In this document: positions 1-8,464 of the stretch, piece after piece
Layout: each line of letters begins with the position of its first letter
Numbering within the stretch: the stretch's first letter is position 1
Assembly (NCBI GenBank): GCA_019359285.1
Contig: JAHHHQ010000034.1
Location: 1-64,000 of the forward strand
Reading direction: 5' to 3'
Source: Nodosilinea sp. WJT8-NPBG4
GTDB taxonomy: Bacteria; Cyanobacteriota; Cyanobacteriia; Phormidesmidales; Phormidesmidaceae
DNA length: 64,000 nt
Program-made: the position numbers and the translations under genes
Notes under the pieces: generated by a model
What the model saw: only the letters and a program-made list of their open reading frames with translations
The model's database searches: none
What the model was told of the DNA's origin: nothing

Positions 1-231
1 ATCCAACGTCTTATGTTCTACCGCTAAAGCGCCGAAGGGGCACAACTCTATGTCGTATCGTGGGGGGACAACCTTACGTCGGGTGACACAGCACAATGCC
101 CCTACCAAAAGATTGCGCCTGTCAAAGGGGCTCAACTCAATCAACTGCGGCAATACTGCCCGAAACCCAAAAAAAAGGGGCCTGTACGTATCAGGCCCCC
201 TTTCGCTATCTCTCTAAACTCAACCGGTTAA
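1..231 (+). pseudogene. possible 3' remnant of an unknown gene
   Basis: One forward frame reads protein-like from position 28 to a stop at 229-231, with paired cysteines in QCPY and QYCPKP. An in-frame TAA at 25-27 separates it from more upstream coding-like sequence (IQRLMFYR), and there is no start codon. It may be the decayed end of a gene lying mostly outside the window. The last third runs through the terminator hairpin of the neighbouring gene, so any natural stop was probably earlier. Family not recognised; it could also be chance. Confidence 0.2.
169..203 (-). terminator. rho-independent terminator of nrdJ
   Basis: An 8-bp perfect GC-rich stem (177-184 with 192-199, 7-nt loop) is followed on the minus strand by a run of eight T (169-176). 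It lies 30 bp past the nrdJ stop and is correctly oriented to end that transcript. Confidence 0.85.
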
Positions 232-232
232 T

Positions 233-2416
233 CTAGTCGGGCTTTTTCTCCGGCATCATGCACTTGTCGGAGTCGCAGCCAGCGGGGCCAGCCTCGATCA
301 CCTCGCCTGCGTCATAGCGCGACAGGGCCGCGTGGAAGTTCTCGGTGCCGCGCCGCAATTCTACCTGCTGCTTCAAAGCTTCAAAAGTGGCTTTGTCGAT
401 GGGCTCGAAGGGCAGCCGGGGGAAGGTTTGCAGGTCGTCAAACCGGGCCAGCAGGGCAGCAGAAATGTAGCCTTCGTCGTTTTGGATGGTTTGGTAGATG
501 CGCTCGGCCAGCGACTCTAGCTCGGGTTCGCGAAACTCGATGGTGGCGGAGGTGTTGTGGGTGGTGTAGTGCTTCTGCACCTGCATGTAGAAGTCGAACT
601 GGGCCGCTGCCGAGAATTTCTCAATGGCGATTTCGTCGGCACCGGGCACATTCGCCCAGGGCACCTCGACCGGAATTTCCACCAGCCACTCGGTGCAGCG
701 GGGATCAAAAGGATCGTTGAGCAAACCGCCGTTCTCGTCCTTATCTGACTGGGAGGGCACGATGGAGTAGCCGTAGTCGATGCAGGCCATCGCCACTGGG
801 TCATTCTTGCGGAAGGTGATGCGGCGAATGAAGCGCTGGGCCTTGGGGGGGTGCCAGCCGGGGCTAGCGCCCGTGAGCAGCGATTTGGTGCCCGCAGGCT
901 GTACCGTGGTGCAGCGGTTGGGGCGCGCCAGGTTGTGGCGATCGCAATATTCCCCCACCACCCGGTGCACAATATCCTTCCAGCGAGTCAGGTACTCCTG
1001 CTCTTTGGCCTTGAAATCTAGTCCCTGCATGGTGTTGGGGCGGCCTGCCTCCCACCAGCGCAGCCACTCGACCCCAAAGGCAATCACGAAGAAGTCAAAC
1101 AGACCGGTGAAGGAGACACCGACGATGGGGTCTTCCAGGCGCGACTTTTGGTAGCGGGGTTCCTGGAATTGGTGATTCAGCAAGACGGCTACAGACAGTG
1201 CCGCTGCGGTAAAGGCGTCTTCCTGATCCTTTAAGTTTGTCGGATCGAGCTGGTTGAGGTGTACTTCCGCCAGATTACAGTGGAAGTTGGCTCCCAGAAT
1301 TTCGCCGCAGGGGTTGAGACCGTAGCGATCGTCGGCTCCGGCTCGGCGTTTGGCTTCCCCCGCCCACTGGATTGCGCCTTCGCCCGAATAAAACTGCTTG
1401 CGAACCGAATCGACGCAGTCTTGCAGACTGGGCTTAGTGTGGAAGACGCGGGTGTGGTTGGCCATGCGCAGCACGTCGCGCTCAGGGTCGATGCGCCAGT
1501 TGCCCTCGGCGTCCTGCTGCCAAAGGTTGTCTTTGGCGCTGGCGGCCAATTCATCATTGCTGTCGAACTGGCGCATGCCCGCGCTGCGGCGGATGTTGCC
1601 GGCCACCACGCAGGCGGCGGCTTCGTCGATCAGCAGGCAGCACTCGACCGAGTTGAGCTGACGGCCCAGAGCCTTATTGAGAATGCTGGCGCAGCGATCG
1701 TAGAGTAGCGATAACCGCACGGGGTTGGCCACGCCGCCAAAACCTTTGAGCTTTTCGCCAGCGGGGCGCACGTCGCGCAGGTCGATGGTGACGCTGACAT
1801 CCCCCGTGAAGCGATCGTCGGTAGACAGCTCCAGCAGGGTTTCGTAGGATTTTACCCAGCCCTGGCGGCTATCGCCCACGCGAATAGTCACCTGGTTGCC
1901 CTCGATGGTGACCTCAGTGACTTCGTGGCGCTCAGCCACGGGGGCTTCGCCAATGTCGCCCGCCATGGTGACGATCAGTCGGTTGCGAATGACGGGAATT
2001 TGGTTGATGTACTTGGGTTCGAGAATCGCCCCGGTGCCGCAGCCCATCATGGCTAGATCCATCATCAGGCCGAAGGCGCGCCAGTCGACCACGTCGGTGC
2101 TGGTGCAGTTGTAGGCCCCAGAAAAGTTTTCGGGCTGCTTGCTCCAGGCGGTGCCGCCCACCCACAGCCAGCGGCCAGAGGGTAGCGCCTTGGCCTGGCG
2201 CTGCATGCGGTTGAGTAGGGCGGTTTCGTCGGCGGTGAGGTTACCGAGTTCGACCAGACCGGCTATGGTGCGATCGCACACCTGGTCCCAGGTTTCGCGC
2301 TGCCCCTCTACCACCTCGCCCCGACGGCTGTAGGTGCGATAGAACACAGGAAACGCCGCCGGAGCTGCCTCAGGGAATGGCCCCTGTGACCGGGTACGGG
2401 GAAGTTCTTGAACCAT
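233..2416 (-). CDS. nrdJ: adenosylcobalamin-dependent (class II) ribonucleoside-triphosphate reductase
   Basis: Reduces ribonucleotides to deoxyribonucleotides using adenosylcobalamin as radical generator, supplying dNTPs in the cytoplasm without needing oxygen. At 727 residues it matches the monomeric Lactobacillus leichmannii RTPR type. The expected cysteines are visible: C104 in YNCTST, the NPCGE active-site loop near residue 369 with a second cysteine ten residues on (HCNLAEV), and the C-terminal reducing pair C714/C719 in CDSDKC, with the same 5-residue step as C731/C736 of the Lactobacillus enzyme. No intein is present, although cyanobacterial nrdJ genes sometimes carry one. ATG start at 2416. 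The gene stands alone and ends in a strong terminator. The upstream region holds two tandem repeat arrays; I saw no B12 riboswitch. Confidence 0.95.
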   Translation of the reverse strand: MVQELPRTRSQGPFPEAAPAAFPVFYRTYSRRGEVVEGQRETWDQVCDRTIAGLVELGNLTADETALLNRMQRQAKALPSGRWLWVGGTAWSKQPENFSGAYNCTSTDVVDWRAFGLMMDLAMMGCGTGAILEPKYINQIPVIRNRLIVTMAGDIGEAPVAERHEVTEVTIEGNQVTIRVGDSRQGWVKSYETLLELSTDDRFTGDVSVTIDLRDVRPAGEKLKGFGGVANPVRLSLLYDRCASILNKALGRQLNSVECCLLIDEAAACVVAGNIRRSAGMRQFDSNDELAASAKDNLWQQDAEGNWRIDPERDVLRMANHTRVFHTKPSLQDCVDSVRKQFYSGEGAIQWAGEAKRRAGADDRYGLNPCGEILGANFHCNLAEVHLNQLDPTNLKDQEDAFTAAALSVAVLLNHQFQEPRYQKSRLEDPIVGVSFTGLFDFFVIAFGVEWLRWWEAGRPNTMQGLDFKAKEQEYLTRWKDIVHRVVGEYCDRHNLARPNRCTTVQPAGTKSLLTGASPGWHPPKAQRFIRRITFRKNDPVAMACIDYGYSIVPSQSDKDENGGLLNDPFDPRCTEWLVEIPVEVPWANVPGADEIAIEKFSAAAQFDFYMQVQKHYTTHNTSATIEFREPELESLAERIYQTIQNDEGYISAALLARFDDLQTFPRLPFEPIDKATFEALKQQVELRRGTENFHAALSRYDAGEVIEAGPAGCDSDKCMMPEKKPD

Positions 2417-2504
2417 GGGATCCAGCCTTTTTAGAAATAGTTGGTACGCTAGATAAAGAGTCTAGAGAATTCCACCTCTCTACCTTGCCGCTATATGTAG
2501 GAGA

Positions 2505-2572
2505 GTATAAATGGGAAAGTATAAATGGGAAAGTATAAATGGCCAAAAATGAATGATGGCCAAAAATGAATG
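2505..2572. repeat. two short tandem repeat arrays upstream of nrdJ
   Basis: A 14-bp unit (GTATAAATGGGAAA) occurs at 2505-2518 and 2519-2532 and partly at 2533-2542. It runs directly into a 17-bp unit (GGCCAAAAATGAATGAT) at 2541-2557 that is repeated at 2558-2572. They lie 90-155 bp upstream of nrdJ. A hairpin (CATAAGC, 3-nt loop, GCTTATG) follows at about 2584-2600. Repeats here could be regulator sites, but they do not match the NrdR box palindrome I know. Confidence 0.7.
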
Positions 2573-2710
2573 CAAGTTTTCTCTCATAAGCATTGCTTAT
2601 GAACCAAGAAAAGCATTAGGCTTAGCTAGCTGAGCAAGCTTTGCTAACTTGCTTACTCAACTAGCCATAGAATCTCATCATTGAGGTACGCAAGCAGAGG
2701 CTTAGAAAGC

Positions 2711-2941
2711 CTATTTGCGTGGATGGACTAATTCGCCTAGTGCCTTAACAAAGTAAGTAAGGGCAAGGATGACACCGATAGAAAGGCTTGTACTCACTAC
2801 TGGTGGAGAAAAGAAGGGATCTACGGATACCGCTGGTTGCACTTCCTCTTGCTGTCTCTCCCTAAAGTCACCATAGGTTGACTGAGCTAAGAACCCTAAA
2901 TTAGTTGCCTCGATTTCATGGGATTGGTGTAAGTTAGTCAT
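2711..2941 (-). CDS. small single-pass membrane protein, unknown function
   Basis: 76 residues. A polar N-terminal half rich in E and Q precedes one clear hydrophobic segment (about residues 49-67, SLSIGVILALTYFVKAL) and a short basic tail (HPRK). It has an ATG start and ends in a small hairpin formed by nested CGCAA/TTGCG and AGGCT/AGCCT pairs around 2688-2716. I do not recognise the family. Size and topology suggest an accessory subunit or small thylakoid/plasma-membrane protein, but nothing in the context supports a specific role. Confidence 0.5.
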   Translation of the reverse strand: MTNLHQSHEIEATNLGFLAQSTYGDFRERQQEEVQPAVSVDPFFSPPVVSTSLSIGVILALTYFVKALGELVHPRK

Positions 2942-3041
2942 GTTGATTGACCGCTAGTTAATTACGGAACTCGCGTTGCACCCTTGTGACTGCGGGATTT
3001 TACTCAATGCAGAAGTTGTAACACTCTGTAATTGAGTTCAT

Positions 3042-3080
3042 TTTCTAGAAGGGCATTGGAGGTTAGGCTCTCCGATGCCC
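3042..3080 (+). terminator. strong hairpin with T-run, no gene upstream on its strand
   Basis: An 11-bp stem (GGGCATTGGAG with CTCCGATGCCC, one G-T pair, 8-nt loop) is followed by TTTTT on the plus strand. No forward gene precedes it: the neighbour at 2711-2941 runs the other way. It may end an unannotated small RNA from the 2942-3040 interval, or act as an insulator. Confidence 0.6.
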
Positions 3081-3101
3081 TTTTTGGCTAGAAAAGTCTT
3101 T

Positions 3102-3254
3102 ATGCCTACATTACAGACGCATCATACCCGATTATTTTTAGATGTAGTGTCTGACGGTCAACTTTCTCCAGAAATGGCGCTAAATCTAGAAGCACCTAGC
3201 TGCATAGAGTTCAATTCATCAGGATCTCAAGTTGTGTTGCAAGGTCAACCCTGA
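3102..3254 (+). CDS. hypothetical 50-residue protein
   Basis: ATG to TGA frame beginning MPTLQTHHTR and ending VLQGQP. The composition is protein-like (acidic, few rare residues, one cysteine) and the reading follows a terminator directly. No family recognised and no clear ribosome site seen. It could be a real short cyanobacterial protein or chance. Confidence 0.35.
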   Translation: MPTLQTHHTRLFLDVVSDGQLSPEMALNLEAPSCIEFNSSGSQVVLQGQP

Positions 3255-3330
3255 TCCCAAGGTTTTTGCCATTATTAAATTAGGATCCAAAACTTTTTAT
3301 ACAAGCCGTTTCTAAACAGTGAGAGGCCCC

Positions 3331-3480
3331 ATGGAAAAAGTCTGCTGGGAGCAATTTAAGCACCGCTACGAAGGCTCCGATGGCCAGCTTAAAGCCTGGG
3401 CCGACTATCAACGGGCCTACCAACAGTGGCGGCGATCGTGTCTGACAGATGCGGCGTCCCTAGGGCCAAGCCGTCGCTAA
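3331..3480 (+). CDS. hypothetical 49-residue protein
   Basis: Frame beginning MEKVCWEQFKHRYEG, rich in aromatic residues and glutamine (W at three positions, ADYQRAYQQW), with GAGAGG 6 bases before the ATG. It looks like a genuine small helical protein. It lies 46 bp ahead of the PD-(D/E)XK-like gene on the same strand and could share its transcript. Function unknown. Confidence 0.45.
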   Translation: MEKVCWEQFKHRYEGSDGQLKAWADYQRAYQQWRRSCLTDAASLGPSRR

Positions 3481-3526
3481 CCTCTTCCCTTTAAGATGGA
3501 GACACTTGTCATCCTAGGGCGTTGCT

Positions 3527-4153
3527 ATGGGGCAAACAATTGCAGCCCGAAAAGTCAAACTCCACGACCTCAAGACAAAATTTGGCCTGCAACAGGTGCA
3601 CGATGATGCCTTTTTTACAGAATGGCAGCACGACTTACCCGAATTAACGGCTTCAGAGCAGCGATCGCTGGATCGAATCAAGCAAAACTATCTTTATCTG
3701 CTGGAGTATCCGGTGATGGAGAGCATCGTCAAGATGGTGGTGCTTTCCCCTTTGCTGGATTTGGCTGGATTTTATGAGCCGCCGTTTCGGGTAGACGGTG
3801 AAACCTCGATCCAAGTTGCGGCAGAGGATGAGGGGGATATCATCCAAGGCTCTATTGATGTCGTGGTGATTCAAGGGCAACTGTGGGTCACCGTAATCGA
3901 GGCAAAAAACTCCGAGTTTTCGATTACGAAAGCTATTCCTCAGGCCTTGGCTTACATGCTGGCGGCACCTGACTCAGCCAAGCCAACATTTGGCGTTGTC
4001 TTGAATGGTAGCGAGTTTCTATTCCTCAAACTCGTGCCGGGGAACGCGCCCCGGTATGCCGCGTCTGACCTATTTTCTTTGCTCAACCGGGGCAATAATC
4101 TGTACTCTGTTTTGCGCTTCTTAAAACGGTTGAGGAGCTTGCTCGAGACTTAA
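3527..4153 (+). CDS. type I restriction R-subunit-like N-terminal domain protein (PD-(D/E)XK fold)
   Basis: 208 residues. The core contains an acidic SIDVVV strand near residues 109-114 followed by WVTVIEAKNSEF (about 123-134), giving the D...ExK signature of the PD-(D/E)XK nuclease fold, then a helix with IPQALAYM that supplies the usual glutamine. Cyanobacterial genomes carry many short proteins of this kind annotated as restriction endonuclease subunit R; the helicase part is absent. With no methylase or specificity subunit nearby it is unlikely to be a working type I system. A stand-alone nuclease or a decayed relative are both possible. ATG start at 3527. Confidence 0.65.
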   Translation: MGQTIAARKVKLHDLKTKFGLQQVHDDAFFTEWQHDLPELTASEQRSLDRIKQNYLYLLEYPVMESIVKMVVLSPLLDLAGFYEPPFRVDGETSIQVAAEDEGDIIQGSIDVVVIQGQLWVTVIEAKNSEFSITKAIPQALAYMLAAPDSAKPTFGVVLNGSEFLFLKLVPGNAPRYAASDLFSLLNRGNNLYSVLRFLKRLRSLLET

Positions 4154-4244
4154 TTCAGCGACACCTTCAATCAAAGATGGCCAAGAAACCTAAGTTTCTC
4201 AGCCATCTTGTTAGGTCTTCTCTAACGGGGTGCCAAAGCTAAAT

Positions 4245-5864
4245 TTAGCTGACGGGCACTGCCACAGCTTCAGTTTCGGCAGCTGCCGCAGTCTGATCGG
4301 TGATTTGCTTGGCTTCTAGATAAGCCGCCAGCTGTTCCTCAATGTTCTGCCGCACAATCTGGCGGAAGTCGATGAAGTGCTCGGCCTGGGCGCACACCGA
4401 CACGTAGTTACCTACTACCGCTGGGTAGCGCCATAGAATAATGGCCAGGTTGATCCAAAATCGCAGACGGGTCTTGCGCAGCACACCCTGCCGCCACACC
4501 ACAATCAAAAAAGCGCGAATGGTGACCCAGTTGATATCGGGGGCACCGGCAGAAGTCGTGCGGTTTTTGTAGTTGCGCTTTTGGGCTTCGCCCAGCATTA
4601 AGAAATGGCGGAAAGTGCGGTTGAGCACCGTCAGCGGGTCGTAGAGATCCCAAAACACCTGAATGTATTCTTCGGTGATTTCTTCGATGGGCCGGGTAGG
4701 CACGAAGTTCATCAGCGTGGTTTGGTTGATGTCGGCGCTCTTGCTCAGCAGGCGGCCTTCTTTCTCTAAACGGTGGGATAGGGCCGTGTCGGGCAGGGCT
4801 TGCAGCATGCTCACCAACGCGGTGGGGATGGCGGTCTGCTCGACAAATTCGTAGATGCGCCGACCGGCCCCAGACTTTTCGCCGTCGAAGCCGACGATCA
4901 GCCCGGCCATGACCCGCAGCCCCGCTTGAGCGATGGAGATCACCGACTCCGAGAGGGGGTCGCGCATATTCTGAAACTTTTTGGTCATGTTGAGGCTTTC
5001 GTCGTCAGGGGTTTCGATGCCCAAAAAGACGGTGCCGAAGTTGCAGTCGACCATCATCTGCATCAGTTCTGGATCCTGAGCCAGATCCACAGAGGCCTCG
5101 GTAGCAAAGGAGAAGGGATAGCCGTGCTCCTCCATCCAGGGTTTCATGGCCTTGAGCAGGAGCTTGACATTGCGCTTGTTGCCGATAAAGTTGTCGTCGA
5201 CCATAAAGATGCTGCGCCGCCAGCCCAAGTCGTAGAGGCATTGCAGCTCGGCCAGCAGCTGCTCGGGGTCTTTGGTGCGGGGCTTGCGGCCGTAGAGCAC
5301 GATGATGTCGCAAAACTCGCACTGGAAGGGGCAGCCGCGAGAGAACTGCACCGACATCTCGGCGTAGGCATCCATTTCTAGTAGATCGTAGCGGGGCACG
5401 GGTGTGCCAGTGACATCGGGCTTTTCGCCGCCGGAGCGGAAAGTGCCGCTGCGATCGCCCCGTTCCACAGCTTCCACAAACATGGGCAGGGTAATTTCTC
5501 CCTCGTCGAGCACCAGAAAATCAGCTCCGGCGGCTTCAGATTCTTGGGGGATAGCGGTGGGGTAGGGGCCACCCACCGCCACCAGCTTGCCGTAGCGCTT
5601 AGCGGTCTGTACGACGTCCAAAAAGTCTACGCGGTGGACAATCATGGCCGACACAATCACAATGTCAGCCCAGCGCCACTCATCGTCGCGCACTTCCCGC
5701 ACGTTGCGGTCTACCAGCTTGTAGTCCCAGGTTTGGGGCAAAATCGCTGCTACGGTCACTAGTCCTAAGGGGGGCAGCTGTGCCTTCAGCCCAACTAGCT
5801 CTAGCGTTTTGTCGAACGACCAAAAGCTTTGAGGAAAGCGGGGATAAACCAAAAGAATATTCAT
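4245..5864 (-). CDS. B12-binding radical SAM protein with DUF4070-type C-terminus
   Basis: 539 residues. The N-terminal cobalamin-binding Rossmann-like domain (about 1-150, beginning MNILLVYPRFP) is followed by a radical SAM domain whose cluster motif CPFQCEFC (CX3CX2C) lies near residues 180-190, then a C-terminal extension of the DUF4070 kind. The hopanoid C-2 methylase HpnP and bacteriochlorophyll enzyme BchE have the same plan. The N-terminus (SFWSFDKTLELVGLKA) matches a widespread cyanobacterial group of unknown substrate better than HpnP itself. It probably catalyses a radical methylation or rearrangement on a lipid- or pigment-like molecule. Single gene, ATG start at 5864, no recognisable partners. 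Confidence 0.8.
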   Translation of the reverse strand: MNILLVYPRFPQSFWSFDKTLELVGLKAQLPPLGLVTVAAILPQTWDYKLVDRNVREVRDDEWRWADIVIVSAMIVHRVDFLDVVQTAKRYGKLVAVGGPYPTAIPQESEAAGADFLVLDEGEITLPMFVEAVERGDRSGTFRSGGEKPDVTGTPVPRYDLLEMDAYAEMSVQFSRGCPFQCEFCDIIVLYGRKPRTKDPEQLLAELQCLYDLGWRRSIFMVDDNFIGNKRNVKLLLKAMKPWMEEHGYPFSFATEASVDLAQDPELMQMMVDCNFGTVFLGIETPDDESLNMTKKFQNMRDPLSESVISIAQAGLRVMAGLIVGFDGEKSGAGRRIYEFVEQTAIPTALVSMLQALPDTALSHRLEKEGRLLSKSADINQTTLMNFVPTRPIEEITEEYIQVFWDLYDPLTVLNRTFRHFLMLGEAQKRNYKNRTTSAGAPDINWVTIRAFLIVVWRQGVLRKTRLRFWINLAIILWRYPAVVGNYVSVCAQAEHFIDFRQIVRQNIEEQLAAYLEAKQITDQTAAAAETEAVAVPVS

Positions 5865-6064
5865 AGAGACCGTATGGGTATCCTCGCCATGCTACGGGAG
5901 TTATCTGAAATAATCAAACGCACAACTTGAGAATGTGATATTTAACGGTAACAAAAACTATAGAAAAACCGGTGTCGTCAGCCCTCAAATAATCAATCTT
6001 GCTCCCTGCGATTGCAGGCGAATCTTGGTATACGCATGACTTAAAAGACGGGGGAAACCCGCAA

Positions 6065-7399
6065 TTAGTTCACGGCTGGCCGACGAGGTTTGCCTGAGGA
6101 ATGACAGTTGTCGCAATGCCCACACCCCCCCAGGCGCTGCGCCTCGCTGCGAAAACCAAAGGCTACAAGCAGGGCTTGCCAACGACACTGACGGCTATGG
6201 AGGAACTGATGCATCTGCTGGCTAGCTGACTCCTGCGATCGCAATGGTTGCTCTGCCCGGGCAATGAGCTGATATTGAAACGGGCTCACCCACTCTAGCT
6301 GGCCGACGCTGTGCAGCCACGACAGGGAAATAGCCCCGTGCTCAAACTGCTGGCTAATGTCGCGCACGTCTCCCTCGGGCGGAATTTGGGTCACTAGGCG
6401 TTGGGCCTTTTGCTGTAGGGCTTGGGTTTGGGCCTCAAAGAATTTAGCTCGCTGGCGATCGCCCGGTTCTAGCCAGCCCGTCGGTTCGCTCACCAGAGTT
6501 AGGGCCTCGGCGGTATTGCCATCACGTCCGGCTCTCCCCACCTCCTGCACGTATTCAGTAATGGTGCAGGGGGCCTGGTAGTGGACAACCCAGCGGGTTG
6601 ACTGTTTGTTGACGCCCATGCCAAAAGCCGAGGTGCAGACCACAAACTGGAGCTTGTCGGCCATCCAGTCAGCCTCGATCTGGCGGCGATCGCGGCTGCT
6701 CAACCCGGCGTGGTAAGGCGCTACTCGATAGCGATCGCCCAACTGCTGAGCCAGCGCCTCGCTGTCTTTACGAGTCCGCACGTAGACTAACCCTGCCTGG
6801 TTGGGGTGCTGCTCAAGGTAGCGCTTTAACACGCCCTTGCGCTGGCCTTCGCTGACCACGGCCTTCACCCGCAGATCTAAGTTAGGACGGTGGGGGTTGA
6901 GCCGCACCACCTGGGGCGACTGAAGCTGTAGCACTTCGCGCAGAACGGTTTGAGCCGCAGGATCGGCGGTGGCGGTAAAGGCCGCAATGGGTAGGGTGCT
7001 GCCGGCGGGGCGGCAGTCTAGCAGCGCTTTTCGCACTGTCCCCAGGCGGCGATAGGCGGGGCGAAAGGTCTCACCCCACTGCACTAGGCAGTGGGCTTCA
7101 TCTAGGATGAGGCCGTTGAGTTGAAGTTTCGGTTGGCAGAGCCGTTCCCAAACGGGCGGGCTGAGCAAGGTCTCAGGCGAAACGTAGAGCAGGCGCAATT
7201 CTTGCCGTTCTAGCGCCCTGAGGGTGCGGTGGCGCACGGGTGGCGGCAGCTGACTGTGGAGAGTAGCGGCAGGCAGAGCTTTATCGTGCAGCTCTTGCAC
7301 TTGGTTTTCCATCAGCGCCACCAGGGGCGAAACCACCAGCGTCAGGCCCGACTGCAGCAGCGCCGGCAGCTGAAAGCACACCGATTTTCCGCCACCGGT
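6065..7399 (-). pseudogene. recQ: recQ-family DNA helicase, 3' fragment cut off by a mobile element
   Basis: This is the larger part of an ATP-dependent 3'-5' RecQ-type helicase. On the gene strand it begins inside the Walker A codons (ACCGGTGGCGGAAAATCG, reading TGGGKS) and continues through the Walker B box DEAH, the C-terminal helicase domain (FGMGVNKQ, QEVGRAGRDG) and a zinc-binding RQC-type tail with four cysteines (CRW...CGHCDNC). A GTG at 7381 could restart a 438-residue product lacking the P-loop. The missing 5' piece lies at 22501-22654, beyond a 15.1-kb insertion. Joining the two across the shared ACCGGTG gives 1482 nt, an in-frame 493-residue protein of normal RecQ length. As it stands the helicase cannot be functional. 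Confidence 0.93.
7393..7399. repeat. left core site of the Tn554-like element
   Basis: CACCGGT on the plus strand (ACCGGTG on the recQ strand). Identical to 22501-22507. Sequence on its left is recQ 3' coding; sequence on its right is element DNA. Confidence 0.88.
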
Positions 7400-7440
7400 T
7401 ATCTTGAGCCGATTACCTGAATCCTTGGCCGTGCAGGGCT

Positions 7441-7457
7441 TTTACGTTGTAGATATA
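7441..7457 (+). repeat. subterminal direct repeat, left end
   Basis: TTTACGTTGTAGATATA, 15/17 identical to 22464-22480 near the right end in the same orientation, 41 bp inside the left core. A shorter related copy (TTTACTTCGTGGA) lies at 22387-22399. Candidate arm-binding sites for the recombinases. Confidence 0.55.
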
Positions 7458-7494
7458 TCCACAAGGATTTAAGATGGGGCACCTCATCTATATA

Positions 7495-7863
7495 TTAAGT
7501 GGCACTAAAAGCTCGGACTGAGCTTAGAATTTCTTTGGTCAACACCTCTTCATCAAAATTTGTCGCGCTTATTTCCGTGTCGCCGCCTGTGATGAAGTCA
7601 CCATCTGCCTCACCTAATTCATAACCCCACTTTCCGTCTACTGGAGCCCAGAACAAAGTCTTCCCATCTTCTATCCACACCATCACGCCATAGATGCCGC
7701 CGCCACTATGCCAGTACTCAGTTTTTAGTCCAGCTTCCTTGAGGCAGCTAAAAACCCCGGCTAGGGACTGGTGCAGTTTATCTTCAGTCATATCATCAGC
7801 TCCAAGAGGTTTGGCGTCAGGCAAGTAGTGATAATCCTCTCTGTACTTCGCCTTGTTTGCCAC
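7495..7863 (-). CDS. hypothetical protein, element cargo
   Basis: 122 residues from a GTG start at 7863 (reading MANKAKYRED). Acidic, with several tryptophans and a glycine-rich stretch (HSGGGIYGVMVWIEDGK) of beta character; the C-terminus has alternating acidic residues. It looks like a compact soluble alpha/beta protein. I recognise no family. It is the outermost cargo gene at the left end, less than 100 bp from the junction, and reads outward towards the interrupted helicase, so read-through from it could transcribe the recQ 3' fragment. Confidence 0.5.
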   Translation of the reverse strand: MANKAKYREDYHYLPDAKPLGADDMTEDKLHQSLAGVFSCLKEAGLKTEYWHSGGGIYGVMVWIEDGKTLFWAPVDGKWGYELGEADGDFITGGDTEISATNFDEEVLTKEILSSVRAFSAT

Positions 7864-8214
7864 TAAAAACGCTGAAGCCCAGTATTATAACCGCATTTGA
7901 TTCTCTAGGATCCAGTTCCTGCGCTACCAATTACCACCCTGGGAGGCAGCCTAAAAACGTGTCAAGCAGTGAGCCCCTAAAGTTCGACTTCCTAGGGGTT
8001 CCTTTGTGAAATGAAAACCCTTTAGTAACGTAGAATGCACTAATTCTGTGATTGCGGTCAAGAAAACGAGGTATTGCTCAAGATCGCGATGTCTCAGGGG
8101 GCCTTACAGCATAAGTTATGTTTCGATGAAGTAGAACCGTAGGCACATGAAATTCAGCCTTTGAAGGGTTATGCTGTTTCAGCAGTCATAGGTTAAACAA
8201 GTAGGTGGGAAGCA
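7864..8214. promoter_or_regulatory. divergent intergenic region with inverted repeats
   Basis: Lies between the minus-strand unknown and the plus-strand dGTPase operon. It holds a 9-bp stem at 7971-7979/7993-8001 (GAGCCCCTA with TAGGGGTTC, one G-T), an 11-bp palindrome CATAAGTTATG at 8110-8120, and a 9-bp inverted repeat ACAGCATAA (8106-8114) with TTATGCTGT (8169-8177) just ahead of the operon. The last two share the TTATG half-site and are good operator candidates. Confidence 0.45.
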
Positions 8215-8454
8215 GTGGCAGTCATTAATGAAACCACAACCGATTTGCACTCGGTTTCCGACAATTACAAGTGTTTAGATTCTGTCGTTTATGAGAAGCT
8301 AAAGGAAAGGGCTTTGAGTGTTGACGACATAACCTCGCTTTTGCAAGATAAAGAGGTCACCTTTAGCAAAAGTGTTGGCAAAGAAGTTGCATGGAGACTA
8401 GTTGAACAAGGTAAAGCTCAATTTAATAATGAGTGGCTACTAGAACAAAGTTAG
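8215..8454 (+). CDS. small acidic protein upstream of the dGTPase
   Basis: 79 residues from a GTG start at 8215 (GGTGGGAAGCA just upstream). The C-terminal half (SVDDITSLLQDKEV...EVAWRLVEQGKAQF) has the helix-turn-helix-with-wing look of a small DNA-binding domain, though I cannot assign a family. It ends 10 bp before the dGTPase start, so the two are almost certainly cotranscribed. A regulator or inhibitor of the nuclease-like partner is the natural reading; this is inferred from position only. Confidence 0.55.
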   Translation: MAVINETTTDLHSVSDNYKCLDSVVYEKLKERALSVDDITSLLQDKEVTFSKSVGKEVAWRLVEQGKAQFNNEWLLEQS

Positions 8455-8464
8455 CAAGGTTCTC

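Noticed and set aside
2417..2710. Cobalamin riboswitch ahead of nrdJ
   Set aside because: No B12-box-like conserved core was recognised; only short tandem repeats and hairpins are present.
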